Part shown: positions 1 to 7,817 of the stretch, in pieces
How the letters are laid out: the number at the start of each line of letters is the position of its first letter
Position numbering within the stretch: position 1 is the stretch's first letter
Source of the DNA: Candidatus Geocrenenecus sp. JGI 0000106-J15
GTDB taxonomy: Archaea; Thermoproteota; Nitrososphaeria_A; Caldarchaeales; Wolframiiraptoraceae
DNA length: 35,355 nt
Direction of reading: 5' to 3'
Assembly: GCA_000405685.1 (NCBI GenBank)
Contig: ASPF01000018.1
Coordinates: 1-35,355 of the forward strand
Translations under genes and position numbers: made by a program
Notes under the pieces: generated by a model
Databases searched by the model: none
The model's input: only the letters and a program-made list of their open reading frames with translations
Told to the model about the DNA's origin: nothing

Positions 1-1
1 A

Positions 2-841
2 TTCAACAGGTTTAGGAGTTCAATGAAAGAGAAAAATACGATCCTGATAACTTGTCTTGACGAGATAGATGTTCTAGTTAAAAATTATGGTGACAACCTT
101 TTATATGAGCTGACTAGGGTCAACGAAAGCTTCGACATAGGAGGATTAAACATAGTCGGTGTATCGAACGATCTCCACTTCAAGGAATTACTTGACCCAA
201 GAGTACTAAGTAGCTTAAGCGAGGAGGAACTCGTCTTCCACCCATATACAGCGCCTGAGCTAGTAGATATATTAATGGAGAGAGCGGCTATAGCATTCTA
301 TCCAGAGGCAGTCCCAGAAGAAGTAGTTAGAATAGCCGCAGCACTCGCAGCGCAAGAGCATGGAGATGCTAGGAGGGCCATAGACTTGTTGAGAGTTGCA
401 GCTGAGATAGCTGAGAGAAGTGGTGCACATATTGTTGAAGAGAAGCATGTTAGACTAGCTCAGAATATGATTGAAAGAGGTAGAGTTTTTGAAGCATTAT
501 CTACGCTTCCCCTTCACAGTAAGCTTGTCTTAACAGCGCTATATCTTCTAGCAAGAAACGATTTACATAATCTTACTTCAGGCCCCCTCTACGAGACATA
601 TCGTGAAATATGTTCTCTACTAGGTATTGAACCCTTAAGTGATAGGAGAGTTAGTACACTTATCTCAGAACTCGATATGCTAGGTGTATTAAAGAGTGAA
701 GTGGTAAGTTTAGGTAGATATGGGAGAACTAGAAAGATAACGATTATGACCCCTCTCGATGAAGTACAGCAGGTAATAGAGAGTGATGACCTGCTTAAAT
801 CACTTTTAAACCATAAACCTGTGGCCCCTTATAAAAGATAA
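2..841 (+). CDS. cdc6: Orc1/Cdc6 replication initiator, 5'-truncated by window edge
   Basis: C-terminal two thirds of an archaeal Orc1/Cdc6 AAA+ initiator, which binds origin repeats and loads MCM. The frame is open from base 2, so the ATG at 23 is internal and the Walker A loop lies outside the window. Counting from that Met, a Walker B strand ending in LDEID is at 8-16, sensor 1 (VSND, Asn49) follows, and a sensor 2 arginine sits in GDARRAID (114-121). Residues about 165-255 form the winged-helix DNA-binding domain; the conserved GRYGRTRKI stretch fits its wing. It is followed 74 bp downstream by the PolD small subunit. Family call is firm; which paralogue (Orc1-1 or Orc1-2) cannot be told without the N-terminus. 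Confidence 0.95.
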   Translation, partial: FNRFRSSMKEKNTILITCLDEIDVLVKNYGDNLLYELTRVNESFDIGGLNIVGVSNDLHFKELLDPRVLSSLSEEELVFHPYTAPELVDILMERAAIAFYPEAVPEEVVRIAAALAAQEHGDARRAIDLLRVAAEIAERSGAHIVEEKHVRLAQNMIERGRVFEALSTLPLHSKLVLTALYLLARNDLHNLTSGPLYETYREICSLLGIEPLSDRRVSTLISELDMLGVLKSEVVSLGRYGRTRKITIMTPLDEVQQVIESDDLLKSLLNHKPVAPYKR

Positions 842-884
842 ACATGGTTTGTAAACTTTGAGAAATATAGAATAACAAGGATGA

Positions 885-893
885 TTAAATATT
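885..893 (+). promoter_or_regulatory. TATA-like box for the PolD small subunit gene
   Basis: An AT-only TTAAATATT element is centred about 27 bp before the TTG at 916. This fits an archaeal TATA box driving a leaderless transcript. Inferred from position and composition only. Confidence 0.4.
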
Positions 894-915
894 CTTAGTA
901 TAGCTGTATCATATC

Positions 916-2415
916 TTGGATAGTGTAGAAGCCATGGAGCAGCTGAGGAAGAAGATTGTTGAGGAAGCTTTAAGAGAAGGATATCATCTGACTGCTGGGG
1001 CCATATCTATAATTGAATCTCAGCAAAAACCTCTAGAAACACTTAGACGGATCATCAACTATCTAAAAACAAGTAGACCAGATGTTGTTGTAGTCGATTC
1101 TAACCATATCGAAGAGGTAGGTTTAAAAACGGTTGAGACTGACTACATAGTCTCCGAGATAATGATTGAGAGAGAGCCTCTAGAAGAATGGACTCCAAAA
1201 ATTGAGATAGATGACAGATTCCTGAGAAACTATAAGATTGAAGGTAAGATAACAGAGTTCCAGAACTATTTTAAGAATAGATATATGAAGTTAAAGAATA
1301 TTCTCGAGAAGAGAGGAGAATCTTTCTTAAAGATTAACGATTTATTGAAGAGCCCGAAGGGAAGCGAGTCTACATTAGTAGTTATGTTAATGGAGAAGAT
1401 CGAGAAAGAACAATCAGTAATACTTCAAGTTGAAGATGATACTTCTACAGTTAAACTTGTGGCCCCTAAGAAAGATAATGAATTAGTAAGGAAGATTGAG
1501 AGACTTCTAGTAGACCAAGTCATAGGGGTTAGAGTGGTCAAGATCGATAATGTATTGTTTGTTAAAGATGTTTTTATGCCAGATGTACCTTTAAAGGGAA
1601 GAAGCATAAATGACGATATTCCAGAAATCTATATAGTCTTAACCTCGGATCTTCATGTAGGTAGTAGAAAATTTAGGAGAGACTTATGGGAGACCTTCTT
1701 AGACTGGTTAAGCAATTCTCGTGATCCTGAAGTTAAGAGGATCAGATACATGGTTATCGCAGGAGACATCGTTGACGGTGTAGGCATATTCCCTAGACAA
1801 GATAAAGAGCTTGAATACACCTCGGTCATACAGCAGATCGAAGAAGCGGCTAAACTTCTCTCCGAGATACCTAGAGAGATCAGGTTGATAATCTCTGTTG
1901 GAAACCATGAACCTGTACCGAAAGCCCTCCCCCAGCCTCCTCTATCTAAAAAATATAGAAAGATACTTGAGAAATATAGGGAGTATATCTTCGTAGGTAA
2001 CCCTGCATTAATCAGAGTTGAGAATAGAAATCTACTTATATATCATGGTCAAAGCCTAGATGACATCATACAATATCTTCCAAATGTATCATACTCTATA
2101 CTAGACAGAGAGATTAGAAACGTTCTTGAAACATTGATACGATGTAGGCATCTTGCACCAATATATGGTGAGAACACTCCTATCCTACCTACCTCAGAAG
2201 ATTTACTAGTCATAGAGGACATACCAGACATACTTCATACAGGTCATATACATGTTGCATACGCTGGAAGCTACCGTGACGTAATCTTGGTAAATAGTGG
2301 AACATGGCAGGAGCAGACAACTTATCAGAGAGAAGTGGGCTTGGAGCCAACAGTTGGGACGGCAGTATTAGTAAACTTGAAAACCTTATCGGTTAAGTTG
2401 AAGAAGTTTACATAA
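916..2415 (+). CDS. polB: DNA polymerase D small subunit DP1 (3'-5' exonuclease)
   Basis: Small subunit of the two-subunit archaeal family D replicative polymerase. It is the Mre11-like proofreading nuclease and partners the large subunit DP2, which is not in the window. The 499 residues carry an OB-fold-like middle region (about 110-230) and a calcineurin-like phosphoesterase domain with its metal motifs intact: SDLHVGS (D245, H247), AGDIVDG (D284), GNHEP (N330, H331), YHGQS (H377) and TGHIHV (H444, H446), so the nuclease is probably active. The start is taken as TTG 916, placed right for a leaderless message; the in-frame ATG at 934 is the alternative. PolD is absent from classical Crenarchaeota, which constrains the host lineage. 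Confidence 0.95.
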   Translation: MDSVEAMEQLRKKIVEEALREGYHLTAGAISIIESQQKPLETLRRIINYLKTSRPDVVVVDSNHIEEVGLKTVETDYIVSEIMIEREPLEEWTPKIEIDDRFLRNYKIEGKITEFQNYFKNRYMKLKNILEKRGESFLKINDLLKSPKGSESTLVVMLMEKIEKEQSVILQVEDDTSTVKLVAPKKDNELVRKIERLLVDQVIGVRVVKIDNVLFVKDVFMPDVPLKGRSINDDIPEIYIVLTSDLHVGSRKFRRDLWETFLDWLSNSRDPEVKRIRYMVIAGDIVDGVGIFPRQDKELEYTSVIQQIEEAAKLLSEIPREIRLIISVGNHEPVPKALPQPPLSKKYRKILEKYREYIFVGNPALIRVENRNLLIYHGQSLDDIIQYLPNVSYSILDREIRNVLETLIRCRHLAPIYGENTPILPTSEDLLVIEDIPDILHTGHIHVAYAGSYRDVILVNSGTWQEQTTYQREVGLEPTVGTAVLVNLKTLSVKLKKFT

Positions 2416-2434
2416 AAAGGCTATGGCCTCAATC

Positions 2435-4471
2435 TTACTTCTTGAATATTATCTCTACGTGGCTTGTATCTGGTTTTATCTTCTTGAAGGGTGTACCTGT
2501 TCCTTCATAGAATTTTGTAAAGAACTCGTATAAGTGAAGCCTGAGAGCTTGGATGAACACCATTAACCCTTCTAGGGCCATGATTCCAAGGTTGCCGATT
2601 ATGAGGATGGGTAAGCTGCTCCATCCCAATGCATTCCATGAAGCGTTAAGTAGCATCAGTAATGCTGTGTGAACAAGCAGGAGTACCGTAATCCTAACAT
2701 AGCTAAGACTATTAGACATAAAATGTATAATGTTTTCTAATACTTCAAGTAATCCTCCACCGATTAATCCAACTATCCCTCCTTTCTTCTTAAAGACGCC
2801 TTCTACTATCCCTCTACCTAAGATTATTATAAATATGCTTGAAACTGCTCCTCCAACCGCTATTGGTGCAACATTCTTAGTTGGAATACCTAGATATGGT
2901 ATGGGATTCTCTGAAGACATTATTCTACTCATGTCTCCGCCTGCTCCGAAAAAGCATAATGCAAAAAATATACCAAAGATATACATGGTTATTGTTGGGA
3001 ACTTAGCGGTAAATGCCTCGATATATTCTCGATGTTTTAAGGCCTTTCTAAAGCTTAGAGTATAGCCAATTATTAAATGTATGACGCCTAAAAATAACGT
3101 AAACTGTATAAGCTTGAGTACTTCACCCATGTTAAATTGGGTTCCTTCACCATGTTTTTCAACTAGATGGAGTACTTCAGGCTTAGGGAATGGGAAATGT
3201 ATCTTGAATCCAAAAGCTTCTCCAATTATGAATCCTCCGATAGCTGCAGAGATGCCTAGAATAGTGAGAAGCTTAGCCCATTGCTTGAGGTTTTCTCCGC
3301 CAACCCTCTTATACATGAATAGCCCAAATAATGCAAGCACTAGACCTTGACCTAAATCTGCAAACATTATACCATAGAATATTGAGAAGAATACTGCAAT
3401 GTATGGTGTAGGGTCAACCTCATCGCTTCTAGGATATCCTTGAATCAATGTAATATTCTCGAAACTCTTAACCACGCCTTTATTATTTAAGAGAGTTGGA
3501 GAATGATCTTCATGGCCTCCATCTTCTTCTTCGAAGAATACCCCATATCTTTCTTTAAATCTTGACTCAAACTCTTTCTTCATATCTCTTGGAACGTATC
3601 CATTTATCACTCTAAACCTCTTTAACCCACTTCTCCTTCCAAGACGATGTAGAAGTTCTTCAACTACTTGTACAGCTTCTTTCATTGCTACAATTCTTGG
3701 TCCAGCCTGCTCTCTAATCCTAACAAGGCCCCCCTCAGCTTTCCTCAAATCTTCTTCAAGCTTTTCCATCTTTTTAATAATTGAACTGTACGCCTCATCT
3801 ATATTCTGTGGGAGGTCTGGAGGTACAGTGAAAGGCTTAACACCGAATCCTCTTAAAACTCTATCAACTCTCTCTTCCTCTCCTCTCGGAGATATTATTA
3901 ATAATGCTGAATAGTTCTTACTGATCGGAGTATCTACTATATGAGATGTAGGTAGACTCTTCTTAACCTCATCAACACTTCTAGTTTCAACTACTGTGAA
4001 GACAGCATAGAATCTCTTAAGCTTCTGAAGTCTAGATGGATCTATATTGAAGTCAAGTAGAGTCTTCAAGGTAGAATAGAGAATCTCGATCTGCTTAAGT
4101 TCTTCTCTGACTCTTCTCTGACTCTCTATAGATTCTTTAGCTTCACGTATAAGGGGCTCAGCATCACTTCTCAACTTTTCTATTAATTCTTCAACATCCT
4201 CGACTTCTATCCTCTCTTTATGGACACGGTAATTCTTAACAAGCTGATTGATTATACCCGCTTCTACAGATATATTAAGTGAAGATATAACTGTATCAAG
4301 CTCTAAACTAAGCCTCCGTAAAACATCAGACGCTCTGCTAACTTTTTCATCAAGCCCAGCCCCCACCCCCTCAACATGGACCCACTCGAAATCATAAAGC
4401 TCCCTAATAACCTCAGTAAGTCTATGCTCAGGAACTACCAGCACTGTCTTCACAAGCTCTGTAAGCCCCAA
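2435..4471 (-). CDS. atpI: A-type ATP synthase subunit I (membrane a-subunit)
   Basis: Stator/ion-channel subunit of the archaeal A1Ao ATP synthase, the counterpart of V-ATPase subunit a. The 678 residues are typical for the family. The N-terminal half (about 1-350) is cytoplasmic, with charged coiled-coil stretches around 80-130 and 225-275. The C-terminal half holds about seven or eight membrane spans, including the family signature IFYGIMFADLGQGL and, near the end, the SYVRI/ALEGLMVFIQALRLHLYEFF region with the essential arginine. The TTG start at 4471 follows a strong GGGAGGT ribosome binding site (about 4482-4488), and a TTTAAA box lies near 4503. It converges on polB with a 19-bp gap. 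Unusually, it does not sit with the other subunits: F and E lie 2.3 kb away on the opposite strand. Confidence 0.93.
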   Translation of the reverse strand: MGLTELVKTVLVVPEHRLTEVIRELYDFEWVHVEGVGAGLDEKVSRASDVLRRLSLELDTVISSLNISVEAGIINQLVKNYRVHKERIEVEDVEELIEKLRSDAEPLIREAKESIESQRRVREELKQIEILYSTLKTLLDFNIDPSRLQKLKRFYAVFTVVETRSVDEVKKSLPTSHIVDTPISKNYSALLIISPRGEEERVDRVLRGFGVKPFTVPPDLPQNIDEAYSSIIKKMEKLEEDLRKAEGGLVRIREQAGPRIVAMKEAVQVVEELLHRLGRRSGLKRFRVINGYVPRDMKKEFESRFKERYGVFFEEEDGGHEDHSPTLLNNKGVVKSFENITLIQGYPRSDEVDPTPYIAVFFSIFYGIMFADLGQGLVLALFGLFMYKRVGGENLKQWAKLLTILGISAAIGGFIIGEAFGFKIHFPFPKPEVLHLVEKHGEGTQFNMGEVLKLIQFTLFLGVIHLIIGYTLSFRKALKHREYIEAFTAKFPTITMYIFGIFFALCFFGAGGDMSRIMSSENPIPYLGIPTKNVAPIAVGGAVSSIFIIILGRGIVEGVFKKKGGIVGLIGGGLLEVLENIIHFMSNSLSYVRITVLLLVHTALLMLLNASWNALGWSSLPILIIGNLGIMALEGLMVFIQALRLHLYEFFTKFYEGTGTPFKKIKPDTSHVEIIFKK

Positions 4472-4625
4472 AGAAGACCTCCCTTAACCCCGCTAAATCC
4501 ATTTAAACATGTGCACAATATAAACATCAACAATACATCTCTAATAATACTCAGGGAGAACAACATATCGGGTCAGTATTCTCTTTCTGTTAATAATTTA
4601 GACGACAATAAGTAGTCTTCATTAC

Positions 4626-5414
4626 CTATCTTCTTAAAGACTTGATAAGTAACCCTACTAGTAATATTGCAATTAATATAAGACTCATCCCAAAGATAAT
4701 ATTAATTGGCTCGGAAAATAATATTGTGACAGTCTTCGTACTTTCGATTTTTGATGTTACTATATGTGTTATTGTTGTCGTATAGGTGAATATACTGCTA
4801 ATGACAAAAGTGGTAACGGAAACTGAGAGGGGAGTGGGTTCTATAAAGGTCGATGTGAATTCTCTGGATAAATGAATTTTTACATTTTGGACCTTGATAT
4901 TTGTTATTTTTTCAAATTTTTCATCACTTAATTCGATGTTAGCTATTATAAGGTCATAAAAGCCTTCATTAACATGTTCTGTCTCCGCCGTTTTAAAGGT
5001 TAATATCAAGAAAACCCCTGGGGATGAAGGTCTTTCAGTTTCATCTGTACGGGCTACTGCATAGCGTATCATTCCAGCTGATTCGTCAATAGATTTAACC
5101 CCGATGATTGGATTTGATCCGAAAAGGTCTCCGACTTGAATATTAATTAATTCGAATACATGTGGATCATATTTTAATACAATCTCTCCACCGCTAATCC
5201 CATAGATTTGAGGGTTAACTCTAATAAAAATTGTAAAGATTTCACCGGGCTTCACTTCATATTTTGAAGATTCAATAGTAACTTTTACTTCGTTCTCTAC
5301 TGAAACGATTGGTAAAAAGATAGTTAAGTATATTAGAGCTATAACCATGATAGGAAATATTATTGTTGGCTTTCTAGGTTTAATCTTACTGAACCGATCT
5401 TCCATAATTGGCAC
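4626..5414 (-). CDS. Membrane-anchored cohesin-domain protein
   Basis: Predicted cell-surface protein. After a hydrophobic N-terminal segment (about 18-38) comes a cohesin-like beta-sandwich (about 42-180), recognisable from VKPGEIFTIFIRV, YGISGGEIVLKYDP and GDLFGSNP, the same blocks as in the upstream partner gene. A Ser/Thr-rich stalk (about 185-230) follows, then a C-terminal membrane span (about 236-256) ending in KSLRR, a typical cytoplasmic stop. The predicted role is to tether a dockerin-bearing partner to the membrane. The GTG start at 5414 overlaps the end of the upstream cohesin-dockerin gene by 29 bases, so the two are surely co-transcribed; ATG 5405 is an alternative start. The partner and the biological cargo are not visible from sequence. 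Confidence 0.8.
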   Translation of the reverse strand: MPIMEDRFSKIKPRKPTIIFPIMVIALIYLTIFLPIVSVENEVKVTIESSKYEVKPGEIFTIFIRVNPQIYGISGGEIVLKYDPHVFELINIQVGDLFGSNPIIGVKSIDESAGMIRYAVARTDETERPSSPGVFLILTFKTAETEHVNEGFYDLIIANIELSDEKFEKITNIKVQNVKIHLSREFTSTFIEPTPLSVSVTTFVISSIFTYTTTITHIVTSKIESTKTVTILFSEPINIIFGMSLILIAILLVGLLIKSLRR

Positions 5415-6591
5415 CTAATATTGCTAAATCTCTATAATCGACTATACCGTCATTATTAAGGTCAGCTCCATCCTTGTAACCAGGTTCACCTCTTGATCTC
5501 CCATACGATGAACCTAGTATCGCAAGGTCTCTATAATCAACTATACCATCTCCGTTGATATCCCCTAATAAAGATGATGATATCTTCACGGTAGGTTCTT
5601 GAATAGTTATTCCTTCGATCTCTTGAAACATTTCATCAGATAGCTTGGCATTTATTTGAATCGCATATTCTCCTACTCTAGCTTGGGGCAAAACTTTGAA
5701 TGATATTAAGGCAAGTGTCCCGTTAGATGTAGGAGGAACGGTATCTCCAGCTCTACTTAACACATAAACTGACGTTCCATTTACATTATCTATTTGCTTT
5801 ATTCCTTCCACAGGATTTATCCCCAATAGATCTCCTGGCATGATATCTATTATCTTGAGAACATCTGGGTCAAACTTTAATGTTAGCTCGGCCCCACTAA
5901 TACCATAATCTTTGGGGACGACAATAACATTTAAGATAAATTGGCTACCTATTCTAGCCTCGATCAGTAAGGGATAAACGATTATGGTTGGTTTTTCAGC
6001 TTTTGTTATGTTGATGTTTTCACTTTTTGTTACATTAAAAGACTGTATTTTTACAGTCCTCCCCCAGGCCTTGAATATAAATGTGTAAACACCTTCAGAT
6101 AAATTTCCTAATTCATATCTTCGGGAAAAATTAATTATCATTAATGTTGAAGGCCCTGTCCACTCTTCGATCTTCGTATCTAGATAAAATTTATTTCCTT
6201 CCTTTTGAATGTATCCCCAATCTATTATTCTAAAACCTGTATTTGGAAGAGTTAGGATAATATCAAGAAATGTATTTCCTGCTCTAATATTAACTGATAT
6301 GGTGACTTGCTCAGACAGTGGAATGTAAGATATCCATTGATGAGTATCTGTAATAGTTTTATTATTATAAGTTGTAGTGGTCGTCGTAATATTATGAAAC
6401 GTTGGTACTGTTGTAGTTGTAATATTTGATATAGTGAGATTTCCCATATAGAAGGGAGGCATAATCGCTCTAGTTTGATGATAATTTTCTTCTGATAATG
6501 CAATATAGTTAAAAGCTATGTTATGGGATAAAAAACTAATAATCACTAAGAGAGTAACGACGATACGATATCTGATGATAATATCTTTCAT
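5386..6591 (-). CDS. Secreted protein with cohesin and C-terminal dockerin domains
   Basis: 401-residue exported protein. An N-terminal hydrophobic stretch (about 8-28) acts as signal or anchor. A Thr/Asn-rich segment full of N-glycosylation sequons (about 45-85) and a beta-rich, Ig-like region (about 85-195) follow. A cohesin-like domain spans about 205-338 (YGISGAELTLKFDP, GDLLGINP). The last 60 residues are a classic type I dockerin with two calcium-binding F-hand repeats, GDINGDGIVDYRDLAILG and DLNNDGIVDYRDLAILG. Cohesin-dockerin pairs are the assembly module of bacterial cellulosomes; in archaea they are rare and best known from two adjacent Archaeoglobus fulgidus genes with a similar arrangement. 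First gene of a two-gene operon with the membrane cohesin. No catalytic domain is seen. Confidence 0.85.
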   Translation of the reverse strand: MKDIIIRYRIVVTLLVIISFLSHNIAFNYIALSEENYHQTRAIMPPFYMGNLTISNITTTTVPTFHNITTTTTTYNNKTITDTHQWISYIPLSEQVTISVNIRAGNTFLDIILTLPNTGFRIIDWGYIQKEGNKFYLDTKIEEWTGPSTLMIINFSRRYELGNLSEGVYTFIFKAWGRTVKIQSFNVTKSENINITKAEKPTIIVYPLLIEARIGSQFILNVIVVPKDYGISGAELTLKFDPDVLKIIDIMPGDLLGINPVEGIKQIDNVNGTSVYVLSRAGDTVPPTSNGTLALISFKVLPQARVGEYAIQINAKLSDEMFQEIEGITIQEPTVKISSSLLGDINGDGIVDYRDLAILGSSYGRSRGEPGYKDGADLNNDGIVDYRDLAILGANYGRSVQ

Positions 6592-6801
6592 AGCTATTTT
6601 GAAGTATAACGTGAGCGGCTAATAAATTTTTTATCACATTTATATCATGTCCAACAGGCAGGTAAATTATCTATGTAGCATAGTTTAAATCTTATCCTTA
6701 TATAACTGGTTCTTCCTTACATGAAAATGATTAAAGTGTCTTGAGAGTAAAGGATTGCTTGAGTATGTTTATTTCCTAGCTTTTCATCATGTTATAATGG
6801 C

Positions 6802-7098
6802 TTGAAGGTTGTGGTTATTGGTTCTAAGCCGTTTGTTTCAGGTTTTAGGCTTTCAGGTATTGGAGGGGTAGAAGTAGGTACACCTGAAGAGCTGATTAAG
6901 GAGGTTGAGAAGAATATACTTAGAGAAGATATTGGGTTAATCATAGTTGATGAAGATCTTTCTAAGCATGTTAGAGATGGGATAAATAGGATTAGGGCTG
7001 AACATGCAGTCCCGCTAATCTATGAATTATCTGGAATAAGACTTGAAGAAGAAAAAATAGATTATAGAGAAGCTCTTAGAAAGTTGCTTGGAGTATAG
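6802..7098 (+). CDS. atpF: A-type ATP synthase subunit F
   Basis: 98-residue subunit of the central stalk of the A1Ao ATP synthase, matching the family in length and fold pattern: an N-terminal KVVVIGSKPFVSGFRLSGI block, a central GLIIVDEDLSKHV strand-helix block and a C-terminal VPLIYELSGI block. The start is TTG 6802, because the nearby ATG at 6797 is out of frame. The gene is divergent from the cohesin-dockerin operon (210-bp gap) and is followed 69 bp later by subunit E. In most archaea F sits between C and A in one large operon; here A, B, C, D, H and K are absent from the window. Confidence 0.9.
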   Translation: MKVVVIGSKPFVSGFRLSGIGGVEVGTPEELIKEVEKNILREDIGLIIVDEDLSKHVRDGINRIRAEHAVPLIYELSGIRLEEEKIDYREALRKLLGV

Positions 7099-7167
7099 AG
7101 TTAACTGGATATTAACATATTGGATATAAATTGCAGTATTAGTATATAGTTTTGGGAGCGTGTAGGG

Positions 7168-7770
7168 TTGGCTATGAATGGTTTAGCGAAAGTAGTTGAT
7201 GAGGTTGCTGAGAAGATAGTAGAAAGCCTTGATTCATCTTTTCAAGAATTATCAAGAGAAGTTGGAAAAATTGTTGAAAGAGAACGTGAAGAGACTTTAA
7301 GACTTGTTGATGAAATGATTGAGCAAGCTGAGAAGAGAAGTGAGATAATTAAGTCTAGGATACACAGCTTAACTCAAGTAAAGATCAGAGGAAAGAAGCT
7401 TGAGCAACTTGAAGAATGTGTAGATGAAGTAATCAAGAAGGTTTTAGAGATAATAGAGAAGAAAGCAGGTAGAGGGGAGCTAGATAAACATCTTGAGAAG
7501 ATGCTTGAAGAAGCTATAGACATAGTTAATGTTAAGAAAGTCAAGGTCTACACTAATCAACATCTTAGAGAGAGCCTAAGGAGAGTTTCAGAAAATGTAT
7601 CAAGGAAGAAGAATATAGAGATAACAATATTAGACGAACCCGTTGAAACAGTATTCGGGGTCATAGTTAAAAGTATAGATGGCTCAATAACCTTCGATAA
7701 TAGAATTGAGACAAAGCTAGATAGAATAAAACCACAGATAAGAAAAACAGTAGCCACACATATATCATAG
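7168..7770 (+). CDS. atpE: A-type ATP synthase subunit E (peripheral stalk)
   Basis: 200-residue peripheral stalk subunit of the A1Ao ATP synthase. The N-terminal half is a long, highly charged amphipathic helix (about 5-110) that pairs with subunit H; the C-terminal globular part includes VFGVIVKSIDGSITFDNRIETKLDRIKP-like signature residues near 163-190 that contact the catalytic head. Start at TTG 7168 is supported by a GGGAG motif at 7154-7158, 9 bp upstream; ATG 7174 is less well placed. Probably co-transcribed with atpF. No gene for subunit H, its normal partner, is nearby. Confidence 0.9.
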   Translation: MAMNGLAKVVDEVAEKIVESLDSSFQELSREVGKIVEREREETLRLVDEMIEQAEKRSEIIKSRIHSLTQVKIRGKKLEQLEECVDEVIKKVLEIIEKKAGRGELDKHLEKMLEEAIDIVNVKKVKVYTNQHLRESLRRVSENVSRKKNIEITILDEPVETVFGVIVKSIDGSITFDNRIETKLDRIKPQIRKTVATHIS

Positions 7771-7817
7771 AGTAGTATAGAAATTTTTAATAATTCTAAG
7801 AATAGTGTTTAATCGAA

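Noticed and set aside
6671..6683. CTATG-TAG-CATAG dyad between the cohesin-dockerin operon and atpF.
   Set aside because: Five-base arms in AT-rich DNA are common by chance and no second copy or clear relation to a promoter was seen.
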